The notes: generated from the letters alone by a model not told the origin. A DNA stretch of 8,226 nucleotides from DATBWZ01 sp036514535 (GCA_036514535.1 DATBWZ010000018.1:1-8226); one strand, 5' to 3'; shown: positions 1-6,540, numbered from the stretch's first letter. A program made the numbers and translations.

Positions 1-45
1 CCGCGCATGTATGTCAAGGAAAACCCAAGGCAATCCCTAAAACTC

Positions 46-74
46 TTGACTTGCAAAAATAAAAACAGTATCTT
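46..74 (+). promoter_or_regulatory. Sigma70-like promoter of the outer-membrane protein gene
   Basis: A TTGACT -35 box (46-51) and a TATCTT -10 box (69-74) are separated by exactly 17 bp. Transcription would begin near A81, only about three bases before the ATG at 84. There is no Shine-Dalgarno sequence in front of that ATG, so the transcript is predicted to be leaderless or nearly so. The boxes are read directly from sequence; the start point is inferred from usual spacing. Confidence 0.65.
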
Positions 75-83
75 ATTTCCATT

Positions 84-722
84 ATGAAAAAAACACTGGC
101 ATTTCTTTTTGCTTCGGCAATCCTGACCCGGCTCTACGCTATGGATGTGGGAACGCTTCCGCCGCAGGGCGAAAGGGTTACCCTCAAGGCAGGTTTTGGC
201 TATGTTGTTACAAGGGAACTCAAGAGCAACAATCCGGACGCTGAAACGGACTTCTCCTCGGTCCAAATCCGTTTCAAAGCCGGCTTCAATCCTTTTGACC
301 GCATTGAAATATACGGCAACGCAGGGTTTGCGGACGCCGGATTCAAGGGAAGCGGACGGAAGCCTCTTGCCTTTCTTTTTGGCGGGGGGGTTGCTTTTTC
401 ACTTCTTGACCCGGCCGAGGAGCACAACATTATCTTTGGCGGACAGGCAGATTATTATAAACCGGAAAACTCAATAGTGCTTGATTATCAGTTTTCTGCC
501 ACCTATGTCCACCTGACAAAAATCGTTATCCCTTATGCTGGAGTAAAGTATTCCGATACGCTCGTGAAAAATACTGACGGCGGCCAGGACTGGCAGGCAA
601 AAAACAAGGTCGGGATCGTTATTGGCGTGCAGTATTTCGTTAATCCAGATGTTTTTTTCACGGCCGAGATGCACAATTTTGATCAGGATGCGTTCTATGG
701 CGGTGTGGGCTTCCGTTTTTGA
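84..722 (+). CDS. Small secreted outer-membrane beta-barrel protein
   Basis: This 212-residue protein begins with a signal peptide: Lys2-Lys3, a hydrophobic stretch, and a likely cleavage after Leu-Tyr-Ala19. There is no lipobox Cys. The rest is a run of alternating polar/hydrophobic segments rich in Gly and aromatics (for example around 31-42, 60-85, 95-107, 113-125, 131-160 and 175-212), and it ends in Gly-Phe-Arg-Phe. A C-terminal aromatic residue is the usual signal for outer-membrane barrel assembly. The size suggests an 8-10-strand barrel like OmpA/OmpW-type porin-like proteins. I do not recognise a specific family and assign no substrate. The ATG is supported by the signal peptide although no ribosome-binding site precedes it. 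A run of seven G (384-390) lies inside the gene and the frame stays open through it. The transaldolase gene follows after 51 bp with no visible terminator, so cotranscription is likely. Confidence 0.8.
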   Translation: MKKTLAFLFASAILTRLYAMDVGTLPPQGERVTLKAGFGYVVTRELKSNNPDAETDFSSVQIRFKAGFNPFDRIEIYGNAGFADAGFKGSGRKPLAFLFGGGVAFSLLDPAEEHNIIFGGQADYYKPENSIVLDYQFSATYVHLTKIVIPYAGVKYSDTLVKNTDGGQDWQAKNKVGIVIGVQYFVNPDVFFTAEMHNFDQDAFYGGVGFRF

Positions 723-773
723 TTTGCATCAGAAAGGCAATACAGCATAACTTAAAAATAACGGGGAGGAATT

Positions 774-1418
774 ATGAAGATTTTCCTGGATACAGCAAAC
801 CTCAAAGAGATTACAGAAGCCTCGGCAATGGGCCTGATTGACGGCGTTACCACAAACCCGAGCCTCTTCGCAAAAGAGACTGGCGATCCGGTAAAAATAC
901 TTGAGGAGATCTGCAGGGCTGTTGACGGACCGGTAAGCGCAGAGGTGAATGCCGGCGATACAGACGGCATGTTGAGGGAAGCAAGGGAATTGCGCCGCAT
1001 CCACAGCAATATCGTCATAAAGATTCCGCTCACCAAGGAAGGGCTAAAGGTTACAAGGGAGTTGCACAATGAAGGCATTCCGGTAAATGAAACTCTGATA
1101 TTCTCACCGCTGCAGGCCCTGCTCGCTGCCAAGGCAGGCGCAGCCTATGTCAGCCCATTTGTGGGGCGGCTGGACGATATTTCCCATCAGGGAATGGAAC
1201 TGGTTGAGCAGATACTCATGATCTTTGACAATTACGGATTTGAAACAGAGGTGATTGTCGCCAGCGTGCGCCATCCCCTGCATGTTTTAGAAGCCGCCTT
1301 AATGGGCGCGGACATTGCCACGGTGCCATTCAAGGTGCTTGAGCAGTTTACAAAGCATCCACTTACTGATATCGGAATCCAGAAATTTCTTGAGGACTGG
1401 AAAAAGAGCAAAAAATAA
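774..1418 (+). CDS. tal: Transaldolase, short FSA/TalC-type
   Basis: This 214-residue class I aldolase-fold enzyme is the normal length for the small transaldolase subfamily. Transaldolase moves a dihydroxyacetone unit between sugar phosphates in the non-oxidative pentose phosphate pathway, in the cytoplasm. Visible landmarks are FLDTAN (4-9, catalytic Asp6), the TTNPSL loop (26-31), the Schiff-base Lys83 in VIKIPLT, NETLIFSPLQALLAAKAG (105-122) and YVSPFVGRLDDI (125-136). Two positions separate transaldolases from fructose-6-phosphate aldolase in this family: Glu57 (Gln in E. coli FSA) and Phe129 (Tyr131 in FSA). Both are of the transaldolase type here, so I prefer that activity. Glu106 is unusual, since relatives mostly have a hydrophobic residue between Asn and Thr. 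A strong Shine-Dalgarno, GGGGAGGA (763-770), precedes the ATG. The stop codon directly abuts the stop of the opposing reductase gene. Confidence 0.93.
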   Translation: MKIFLDTANLKEITEASAMGLIDGVTTNPSLFAKETGDPVKILEEICRAVDGPVSAEVNAGDTDGMLREARELRRIHSNIVIKIPLTKEGLKVTRELHNEGIPVNETLIFSPLQALLAAKAGAAYVSPFVGRLDDISHQGMELVEQILMIFDNYGFETEVIVASVRHPLHVLEAALMGADIATVPFKVLEQFTKHPLTDIGIQKFLEDWKKSKK

Positions 1419-2684
1419 TCAATGTACTCTGCATATAAATTTTAAAAACTCCAGCATTAATTTTAATGAATTCCTTGCTGTAAGGATAGTTTTTAGTATC
1501 TCTGAGTAGCTTCCTTCTCCGGAGACTGCTTTGTAAAAGCCTTCCTCTATGTCCGGATTTTCCTGTGCCATGCTTATAACCCTTTCCATAAACCCTGTTT
1601 TTAGCGAGATGAGAACCAAGGTTCTGAAAATTCTTCCGTAGATATAGTCATTCTGGTAATGCCTGAAAGAAGCCATGTATTCTCTGAAATCGGATTCTGA
1701 TATGCCGTTGTTAATCATTACCTGCGCGGCTCTTGCGCCAGTCTCTATAGCAAGGTTTATTCCCTTGCCCTTATACGGTCTTACCCAGCCTGTAGTATCC
1801 CCCACTGCTACAAAACGATCGCCAACAATTCCCTCCGCAGGCTTTATAGGATATCTGCCCCTGTAGTAATTCAGAGGGGAGAGGTTAATCTGTCCGATTA
1901 CTTTCTTGACTGCGGGATGCGACAAAAAACTGTCCATTTCCTTTGATGTAACATCTCTTCCAGCAATGTTCAATATGATATGGTCGCCCTTTGGAGTTAT
2001 TGCGCCAAACTCCACGCCTTTCAAATCAGGAAGCAGGAACGCATGTATGCGGTTCCCAATCTTATTCTCAATTATGGAGCTATCAGCATGGAGCTTTGTA
2101 ATAATGGTATCCAGCGCCCGCTGCGGTCTTATATATCCAAAGAAGGCTGCGCTCGCTTTTTCAAGCACATCCGCAAATCCCTCCCCAAGCCCGAAAGCTC
2201 CGACCACAGAATCAACCCTTAAAAATCTGCTGTCGCTGTAAATCCTGACCTCGTCATAATGAAATTCAATGCCCGTAACACTGGAATCTATAACCTCTGC
2301 GCCGGCATTTTTTGCTGTCTCCAGCATGAATCTGTCAAGGAGAATCCTTCTTGTGGCATATGTACCTTTGCCATGCACCAGATCCAATGAATTTCCCCTT
2401 GACGAATGGAGTGTATAACCGGTTATTTCCCTCTTTATCAGATGTTGAGGAAATGGAATGCCGGCTGTTTTTTCAAAAATGTCCTCCACAGGGGGAGAAA
2501 GCACGCCCGCGCACTGGTTGTAATGCGCTGTAAAATCCTTGGGTTCAAAAATATAAACCTTTATGTTCAGATTTTTCTTTTTTGCTTCGCTAAGCAGCAT
2601 GAATGCCGAGGTGCATCCCGCAGGACCTCCTCCGATAACAGCAATGCTTGAACCGTTTACTATTTTTAAATTATCTCCACGCAT
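1419..2684 (-). CDS. FAD-dependent geranylgeranyl-reductase-superfamily oxidoreductase (second of a tandem pair)
   Basis: This 421-residue flavoprotein has an N-terminal Rossmann FAD motif (VIGGGPAGC, 16-24), an acidic Glu47 at the end of the second strand, a QCAG segment around Cys58 where the family has PxxxCGG, and a second FAD motif with GDTTG at 295-299 (Asp296) followed by GKGINLAIETGARAA. The family (COG0644: archaeal GGR, ChlP, mycobacterial MenJ) reduces double bonds in isoprenoid chains of lipids, chlorophyll or menaquinone. The family substrate motif YxWxFPK is not present; the matching place reads FGAITPKG (226-233), so the substrate is uncertain. The C-terminal 100 residues are rich in hydrophobic and basic helices, suggesting membrane association. 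The gene starts inside the end of the upstream paralogue (14-bp overlap). A TGAGGA ribosome-binding site lies at 2699-2694 on the minus strand, which implies coupled translation. A quinone-linked oxidoreductase of the FixC type is an alternative. Confidence 0.8.
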   Translation of the reverse strand: MRGDNLKIVNGSSIAVIGGGPAGCTSAFMLLSEAKKKNLNIKVYIFEPKDFTAHYNQCAGVLSPPVEDIFEKTAGIPFPQHLIKREITGYTLHSSRGNSLDLVHGKGTYATRRILLDRFMLETAKNAGAEVIDSSVTGIEFHYDEVRIYSDSRFLRVDSVVGAFGLGEGFADVLEKASAAFFGYIRPQRALDTIITKLHADSSIIENKIGNRIHAFLLPDLKGVEFGAITPKGDHIILNIAGRDVTSKEMDSFLSHPAVKKVIGQINLSPLNYYRGRYPIKPAEGIVGDRFVAVGDTTGWVRPYKGKGINLAIETGARAAQVMINNGISESDFREYMASFRHYQNDYIYGRIFRTLVLISLKTGFMERVISMAQENPDIEEGFYKAVSGEGSYSEILKTILTARNSLKLMLEFLKFICRVH

Positions 2685-3978
2685 TTTTAATCATCCTCAG
2701 GGCTTTCCAAATCATAAATGTCTTCCCGAATATTTTCCTGTAGGGTTTATCCCCTGCAAAAAGATGCCATAATATATCCATCATCCAGTACTTTTTTTTA
2801 GGGTCCTGAGATTCCAGCTTCAAGGCGCTAATGCATGTCCTGGAAAAAAATTTGTTTGACGAAGTTACCCTGTATAGAAAGAACATGACCCTTCCATACC
2901 GGTTGTCCCTTGTTAAAAAACTATGGAATTGGGGGCGGTAATTCCTATGGAATGAGTCCCTGTCAATACCGTGAACAATAGCTGACTCCGCTGCCCATTG
3001 GGAAGTGAAGAGCGCTGATTCTATCCCGTTTTTTAAATACCTTGATACGCATGCATCGCCAACCATCACCAGCCTGTGATAATAGGGGTTCCGCGCGGTT
3101 GTTACAGGTATTCTCGGATGGCAGTGGCATGAGATTTTTAAATCCGTATTAAATAATTTTTTAATCTGGAGCACAGTCAGTTCATCAAGCAAATCCTGGA
3201 ATTTAACCCACTTTCCGATACCGGTAATGGTCATAAATCTGCCCTTTGGTGTAACTGCGGTGAAAAGAAACAGAGAATTCCGACGGGAGAAGATATGAAT
3301 AAACCTGGAGAGGGATTCATTCCTTGCCGGCAGATCAATCTCCCCCTGGCAGGTATGCCAGAATGATGGCGGGACATAGCCAAAATTAAACGATCTGGTC
3401 AGCGCAGAATTAACCCCGCAGGCAATCACAACGAGGTCAGCTTTTTCCTCTATTTCATTGCCGCCTTCATCAGTGTAAATCACATTATGCGATTCATTTA
3501 TATTCCTGCCGAGTTTTATGCTCCGCACAACCGCCTTTCTGAACCCTACACCCATATCAATGGTCTTCTTGAGCATAAAGGCATCAAGGCCCACGAATTC
3601 TTCGCCTGTCCTTGCGCTTGTTGGCCCGAGCCCCCTGAAGACGGTGAAAACCCTGTCGCTGTCGCGTTTTTTAACCTCTGCGTTCATCCCATCAAGATAT
3701 ATCCGGAAACCCTCGACATCCTGTCTTATGACTCTTGAGTCTATTTCCACCCCTAACCCTGTTATTCCATCCACGACCCTGCCGCCGATAATCCCAGCGC
3801 ACATATTGCATCCCTTTGGTCCTGCAACAGAGAAATCGCGCTGTTCAAGAATTTTGATATTAAACCGCAATCCCCGTTCCTTCATCAGACGAAGGACTTT
3901 GAGGGCAAAAAAACAGCCTGCGGGTCCGCCCCCAACAATGATAATGTTAGAATTTTCCCTGAGCATGGTTCCAGGCAT
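2671..3978 (-). CDS. FAD-dependent geranylgeranyl-reductase-superfamily oxidoreductase (first of a tandem pair)
   Basis: This 435-residue flavoprotein has the FAD-binding motif IIIVGGGPAGC (12-22), Glu45 at the end of strand two, a KGCNMCAG segment (55-62) with a CxxC pair at Cys57 and Cys60, and a second FAD motif VGDACVSRYLKNGIESA (Asp308). The overall layout matches the geranylgeranyl-reductase superfamily. The expected YxWxFPK motif is replaced by FTAVTPKG (239-246), nearly the same as in the downstream gene. The C-terminus (from about 360) is basic, aromatic-rich and probably membrane-associated. A YGR segment and a later Tyr-x-x-Ile segment are shared with its neighbour, so the two are likely old tandem duplicates working on related steps. 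Neither possible start, ATG 3978 nor ATG 3966, has a good ribosome-binding site. I chose 3978 because a TATAAT box sits 7 bp upstream, which fits a leaderless mRNA. The reaction and substrate are unknown; isoprenoid or menaquinone side-chain reduction is a family-level guess. Confidence 0.78.
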   Translation of the reverse strand: MPGTMLRENSNIIIVGGGPAGCFFALKVLRLMKERGLRFNIKILEQRDFSVAGPKGCNMCAGIIGGRVVDGITGLGVEIDSRVIRQDVEGFRIYLDGMNAEVKKRDSDRVFTVFRGLGPTSARTGEEFVGLDAFMLKKTIDMGVGFRKAVVRSIKLGRNINESHNVIYTDEGGNEIEEKADLVVIACGVNSALTRSFNFGYVPPSFWHTCQGEIDLPARNESLSRFIHIFSRRNSLFLFTAVTPKGRFMTITGIGKWVKFQDLLDELTVLQIKKLFNTDLKISCHCHPRIPVTTARNPYYHRLVMVGDACVSRYLKNGIESALFTSQWAAESAIVHGIDRDSFHRNYRPQFHSFLTRDNRYGRVMFFLYRVTSSNKFFSRTCISALKLESQDPKKKYWMMDILWHLFAGDKPYRKIFGKTFMIWKALRMIKNAWR

Positions 3979-3985
3979 AGATATT

Positions 3986-4015
3986 ATTATAACCCAATTA
4001 TGGGTTGATTGTTCA
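3986..4015 (-). promoter_or_regulatory. Promoter of the tandem reductase genes
   Basis: On the minus strand a perfect TATAAT -10 box (3991-3986) lies with a TGAACA -35-like hexamer (4015-4010, four of six matches) 18 bp upstream. The predicted start is near 3979, immediately before the ATG at 3978. The -10 box is strong; the -35 box is weak and may indicate an activator or simply a different box. Confidence 0.55.
3991..4006. promoter_or_regulatory. Perfect inverted repeat, possible operator in the divergent promoter region
   Basis: AACCCA (3991-3996), a four-base ATTA centre, and TGGGTT (4001-4006) form a perfect 6-bp inverted repeat. It sits in the spacer of the minus-strand promoter, touching its -10 box, and upstream of the phoB promoter. 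This is a typical place for a dimeric repressor site. It has no T-run and lies between divergent genes, so it is not a terminator. No regulator is identified. Confidence 0.4.
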
Positions 4016-4019
4016 GTTA

Positions 4020-4048
4020 TTGTAAAATATTCTGCGATAAGATATACT
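4020..4048 (+). promoter_or_regulatory. Promoter of the phoB-phoR operon
   Basis: TTGTAA (4020-4025, four of six -35 matches) and TATACT (4043-4048, five of six -10 matches) are separated by 17 bp. Transcription would start near 4055, directly before the phoB ATG at 4056, and no Shine-Dalgarno lies upstream, so the message should be leaderless. Two ATTGT words 11 bp apart (4008-4012 and 4019-4023) overlap the -35 area and might be a degenerate PhoB site for autoregulation, but this is weak. Confidence 0.5.
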
Positions 4049-4055
4049 TTTTAAC

Positions 4056-4736
4056 ATGTCCAAACTAATTGCGATTGTGGATGACGAGCCGGATATAATT
4101 GAACTTGTTTCCATACACCTGACAAAAAGCGGGTTTATTACAAAGGGATTTTCAGATGGAAGCGCTTTCCTGAAGTCTCTTGATAAACAGATTCCTGATT
4201 TGGTAATTCTTGACCTTATGCTGCCCGACACAGACGGACTGGAGATATGCAAATACCTGAGAAAAGAAGATAGATTTGCCGGAACTTCCGTAATACTGCT
4301 GACAGCCAAGGGGGACGAAACAGACAAGGTCCTCGGCCTGGAATTAGGAGCTGACGATTACATTACCAAGCCATTTTCTCCAAGGGAGCTTGTTGCAAGG
4401 GTAAGGGCTGTGTTGAGAAGAAAAGATAAGGCAGAGACAACGGAAAAAATTGAAATCGACGGCATTCTCAGCATTGATCCTCAAAAATACGAGGTTGTTG
4501 TTAAAGGAAAAAACATAAATTTGACTTCTACTGAATTCAGGATTTTAAAAATCCTGATAGAAAAAAGGGGCAGGGTTTTTACCCGCGACCAGATCCTGGA
4601 TAACCTCTGGGGCAATGAAAAAACCGTCGTTGACAGAACAGTGGATGTGCATATAAAGAATCTGCGCGAAAAACTCGGACCAGCCGGCGATCTTATCAAA
4701 AATGTGAGGGGGGTTGGGTACCAATTCAGGGGATGA
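4056..4736 (+). CDS. phoB: PhoB-type response regulator (OmpR/PhoB family)
   Basis: This 226-residue protein has the standard two-domain layout. The receiver domain (about 3-120) shows the acidic pair Asp9-Asp10, the phospho-acceptor Asp53 in LVILDLMLP, Thr83 in ILLTAKG and Lys105 in YITKPFSP. The winged-helix DNA-binding domain (about 130-225) includes NLTSTEFRILKIL, the recognition-helix region VVDRTVDVHIKNLREKLG and the terminal RGVGYQF wing. When phosphorylated by the partner kinase it should bind direct-repeat DNA sites and activate phosphate-starvation genes. The assignment to PhoB rather than another OmpR-family member rests on the downstream PhoR-like kinase, phosphate porin and PstS. 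Its stop overlaps the kinase start by four bases (ATGA, 4733-4736), giving translational coupling. The ATG has no ribosome-binding site, consistent with the promoter lying immediately upstream. Confidence 0.92.
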   Translation: MSKLIAIVDDEPDIIELVSIHLTKSGFITKGFSDGSAFLKSLDKQIPDLVILDLMLPDTDGLEICKYLRKEDRFAGTSVILLTAKGDETDKVLGLELGADDYITKPFSPRELVARVRAVLRRKDKAETTEKIEIDGILSIDPQKYEVVVKGKNINLTSTEFRILKILIEKRGRVFTRDQILDNLWGNEKTVVDRTVDVHIKNLREKLGPAGDLIKNVRGVGYQFRG

Positions 4737-6469
4737 AAAGATCAATTTTCCTAAAGATTGCCGGGGGATACGCTGCTGTAATCTTAATCCTTGTGTTTCT
4801 TATTTTGATCTTCTCATTTAGAACACTGAAAGATTTCTACATTGAAACTTCGGCTAATAACCTTAAAAATCTGGGGCTTGTTTTATCACCAGAGGTTTCA
4901 AGGCTTCTGAATAACGGCAGGACAAATGAACTTGACGGATTAGCTAAAAGCGTAGGACCTAAGATAAATATCAGAATTACGGTTATTGATCCGGATGGCA
5001 GGGTTCTTGCGGATTCAGAAAAATCTCCTGAGACAATGGAAAACCATTCAACCCGGCCGGAGATATTTGATGCCATGAGGGGGAAAATAGGGGAATCCAT
5101 CAGATTCAGCACCACTGTTGAACAGGATATGCTCTACATTGCAATCCCGTTGACTGATGAAAATGCAGGCACTGCCGGCGTTTTAAGGTTGAGTCTTTTT
5201 TTAAAAGATATAAATTCCCTGATAACAAATTTAAAGACAAAAGTCCTTCAGATCGCATTTATTATTACAGCATTCTTTATGCTAATGGCATTGTTGCTGT
5301 CCAGAACCTTATCTAAACCAATCCGGGATTTAGCCAGTGCAGCGAGAAACGTTGCCCAGGGAAATTTCGGCATGAAGATCTTTACAAAAAACAGGGATGA
5401 ATTAAAAGAACTTGCGGATAGCTTTAATTATATGACAACGCAGATCAAGAAATACTTTGAAGAATTATCCCGGCAGAAGGAGGAAGTTGACACAATAATA
5501 TCCTCCATTCAGGAAGGGCTGTTGCTGCTGGACAGTCAAGGCAAAATTATATTCTGCAACGATAGCATTAAAGGTCTTCTTAAAGTGGGCAATCTAACTG
5601 AAAAACCATACTGGCAGATAATAAGAATTCCTGAATTGAATGAACTAATAAAATCTGTCCGGGCAGAAAAGAAAAATTTTACTAACAAGATTGAATTTGA
5701 CGAAAAAACTTTTCTCTGCAGCGCAACCTTTCTGAACCCGGGGGAAAGGATTGTAATTGTATTTAATAACATAACCGGGATAAAGCATCTTGAAAGGATT
5801 AAAAAGGATCTTGTTATCAATGTATCGCATGAATTGAAAACCCCCCTGACAGCAATAAAGGGTTTTATTGAAACGCTGGAAGGAGAAAATCTTGGCAGTA
5901 ATAGCAGGCATTATGTTGACACTATAAAAACACATGTTGACAGGCTGATAAACATCGTCCAGGACCTGCTTGCAATATCTGAACTGGAAGACAGGGGTGC
6001 AAGACTTGAATTAGTCAATGTGAACCTGAAGTCCCTGTTGGAAAATACGCTTAAGATTTTTGACCAGAAAGTAAACGAAAAGGGCTTGCGTGTTACGCTC
6101 ATCGCAGAAAATAATCTTCCTGAGATAAAAGGGGATTCCTACAGGTTGGAGCAGATGCTCATCAATCTCATAGACAATGCCATAAAATATTCAGAAAAAG
6201 GCGAAATAAGAATATCCCTGCAACATCATGGGAAAGGAGTGGAGATAGAAATCAGGGATACCGGGATCGGCATTCCAAGGGAGCATATCCCACTGATATT
6301 TGAGAGGTTCTATGTGGTGGATAAATCGCGTTCAAGGAAACTCGGAGGAACTGGCCTTGGGTTATCCATTGTAAAGCACATTGTGCTTCTGCATAATGGG
6401 GAGATAAATGTTGAGAGCGCTCCGGGGGTGGGGACGAAATTTACTATCACTTTGCCTCTCAATCCCTAA
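4733..6469 (+). CDS. phoR: PhoR-type membrane sensor histidine kinase
   Basis: This 578-residue inner-membrane kinase has a first transmembrane helix at about 9-29 and an extracytoplasmic sensor at about 30-170 containing VIDPDGRVLADS (84-95), an NH..RPEI segment and an LYIAIPL strand. A second helix at about 171-190 is followed by HAMP (about 190-243) and PAS (about 250-350, with IQEGLLLLDSQGKIIF). The HisKA domain carries the phospho-acceptor His366 in NVSHELKTPLTAIKGF. The ATPase domain has the N box LINLIDNAIKYS (Asn482), DTGIGIP (509-515), FERFYVVDKSRSR and GGTGLGLS (538-545). All catalytic motifs are intact. The large external sensor is like that of Bacillus-type PhoR and unlike the short-loop E. 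coli PhoR. It should phosphorylate the neighbouring PhoB on phosphate limitation, usually with input from the Pst transporter and PhoU. No terminator is visible after it, so readthrough into the porin gene is possible. Confidence 0.92.
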   Translation: MKRSIFLKIAGGYAAVILILVFLILIFSFRTLKDFYIETSANNLKNLGLVLSPEVSRLLNNGRTNELDGLAKSVGPKINIRITVIDPDGRVLADSEKSPETMENHSTRPEIFDAMRGKIGESIRFSTTVEQDMLYIAIPLTDENAGTAGVLRLSLFLKDINSLITNLKTKVLQIAFIITAFFMLMALLLSRTLSKPIRDLASAARNVAQGNFGMKIFTKNRDELKELADSFNYMTTQIKKYFEELSRQKEEVDTIISSIQEGLLLLDSQGKIIFCNDSIKGLLKVGNLTEKPYWQIIRIPELNELIKSVRAEKKNFTNKIEFDEKTFLCSATFLNPGERIVIVFNNITGIKHLERIKKDLVINVSHELKTPLTAIKGFIETLEGENLGSNSRHYVDTIKTHVDRLINIVQDLLAISELEDRGARLELVNVNLKSLLENTLKIFDQKVNEKGLRVTLIAENNLPEIKGDSYRLEQMLINLIDNAIKYSEKGEIRISLQHHGKGVEIEIRDTGIGIPREHIPLIFERFYVVDKSRSRKLGGTGLGLSIVKHIVLLHNGEINVESAPGVGTKFTITLPLNP

Positions 6470-6477
6470 ATTTCATT

Positions 6478-6517
6478 ATTAACCAAAATTTAACAAAAAA
6501 TTTATACTGCGTTAATA
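6478..6517 (+). promoter_or_regulatory. Four-unit 11-bp-periodic array, putative Pho box
   Basis: Four 7-bp units start at 6478, 6489, 6500 and 6511, each exactly 11 bp after the last: ATTAACC, TTTAACA, ATTTATA and GTTAATA, with 4-bp spacers AAAA, AAAA and CTGC. Direct repeats at one helical turn are the hallmark of PhoB/PhoP sites, and TTAACA/TTAACC resembles the known Bacillus PhoP and cyanobacterial Pho boxes. The array lies in the phoR-porin gap, ahead of possible -10 boxes TAATAT (6516-6521) or TATAAA (6525-6530). The periodicity is seen directly; the binding protein is inferred from context. Confidence 0.65.
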
Positions 6518-6540
6518 ATATGGTTATAAATTGGGGGAAA

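Noticed and set aside
1..87. Open plus-strand frame from the window edge to TGA 85-87, overlapping the ATG of the beta-barrel gene as ATGA, possibly the tail of an upstream gene.
   Set aside because: Only 28 codons with no recognisable protein character, it contains a well-spaced promoter, and an opening of this length is expected by chance.
752..1132. 126-codon minus-strand open frame across the transaldolase gene.
   Set aside because: Antisense shadow of a well-conserved transaldolase, with no motif or start signal.
1455..1468. Perfect inverted repeat CATTAA-TT-TTAATG just past the tal stop, a possible terminator.
   Set aside because: AT-only stem apart from the ends, tiny loop, no following T-run, and it lies inside the reductase coding sequence.
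3518..4054. 178-codon plus-strand open frame opposite the first reductase gene.
   Set aside because: It is the antisense shadow of a clear flavoprotein gene, shows no family motif, has no ribosome-binding site, and its end overlaps the divergent promoter region.
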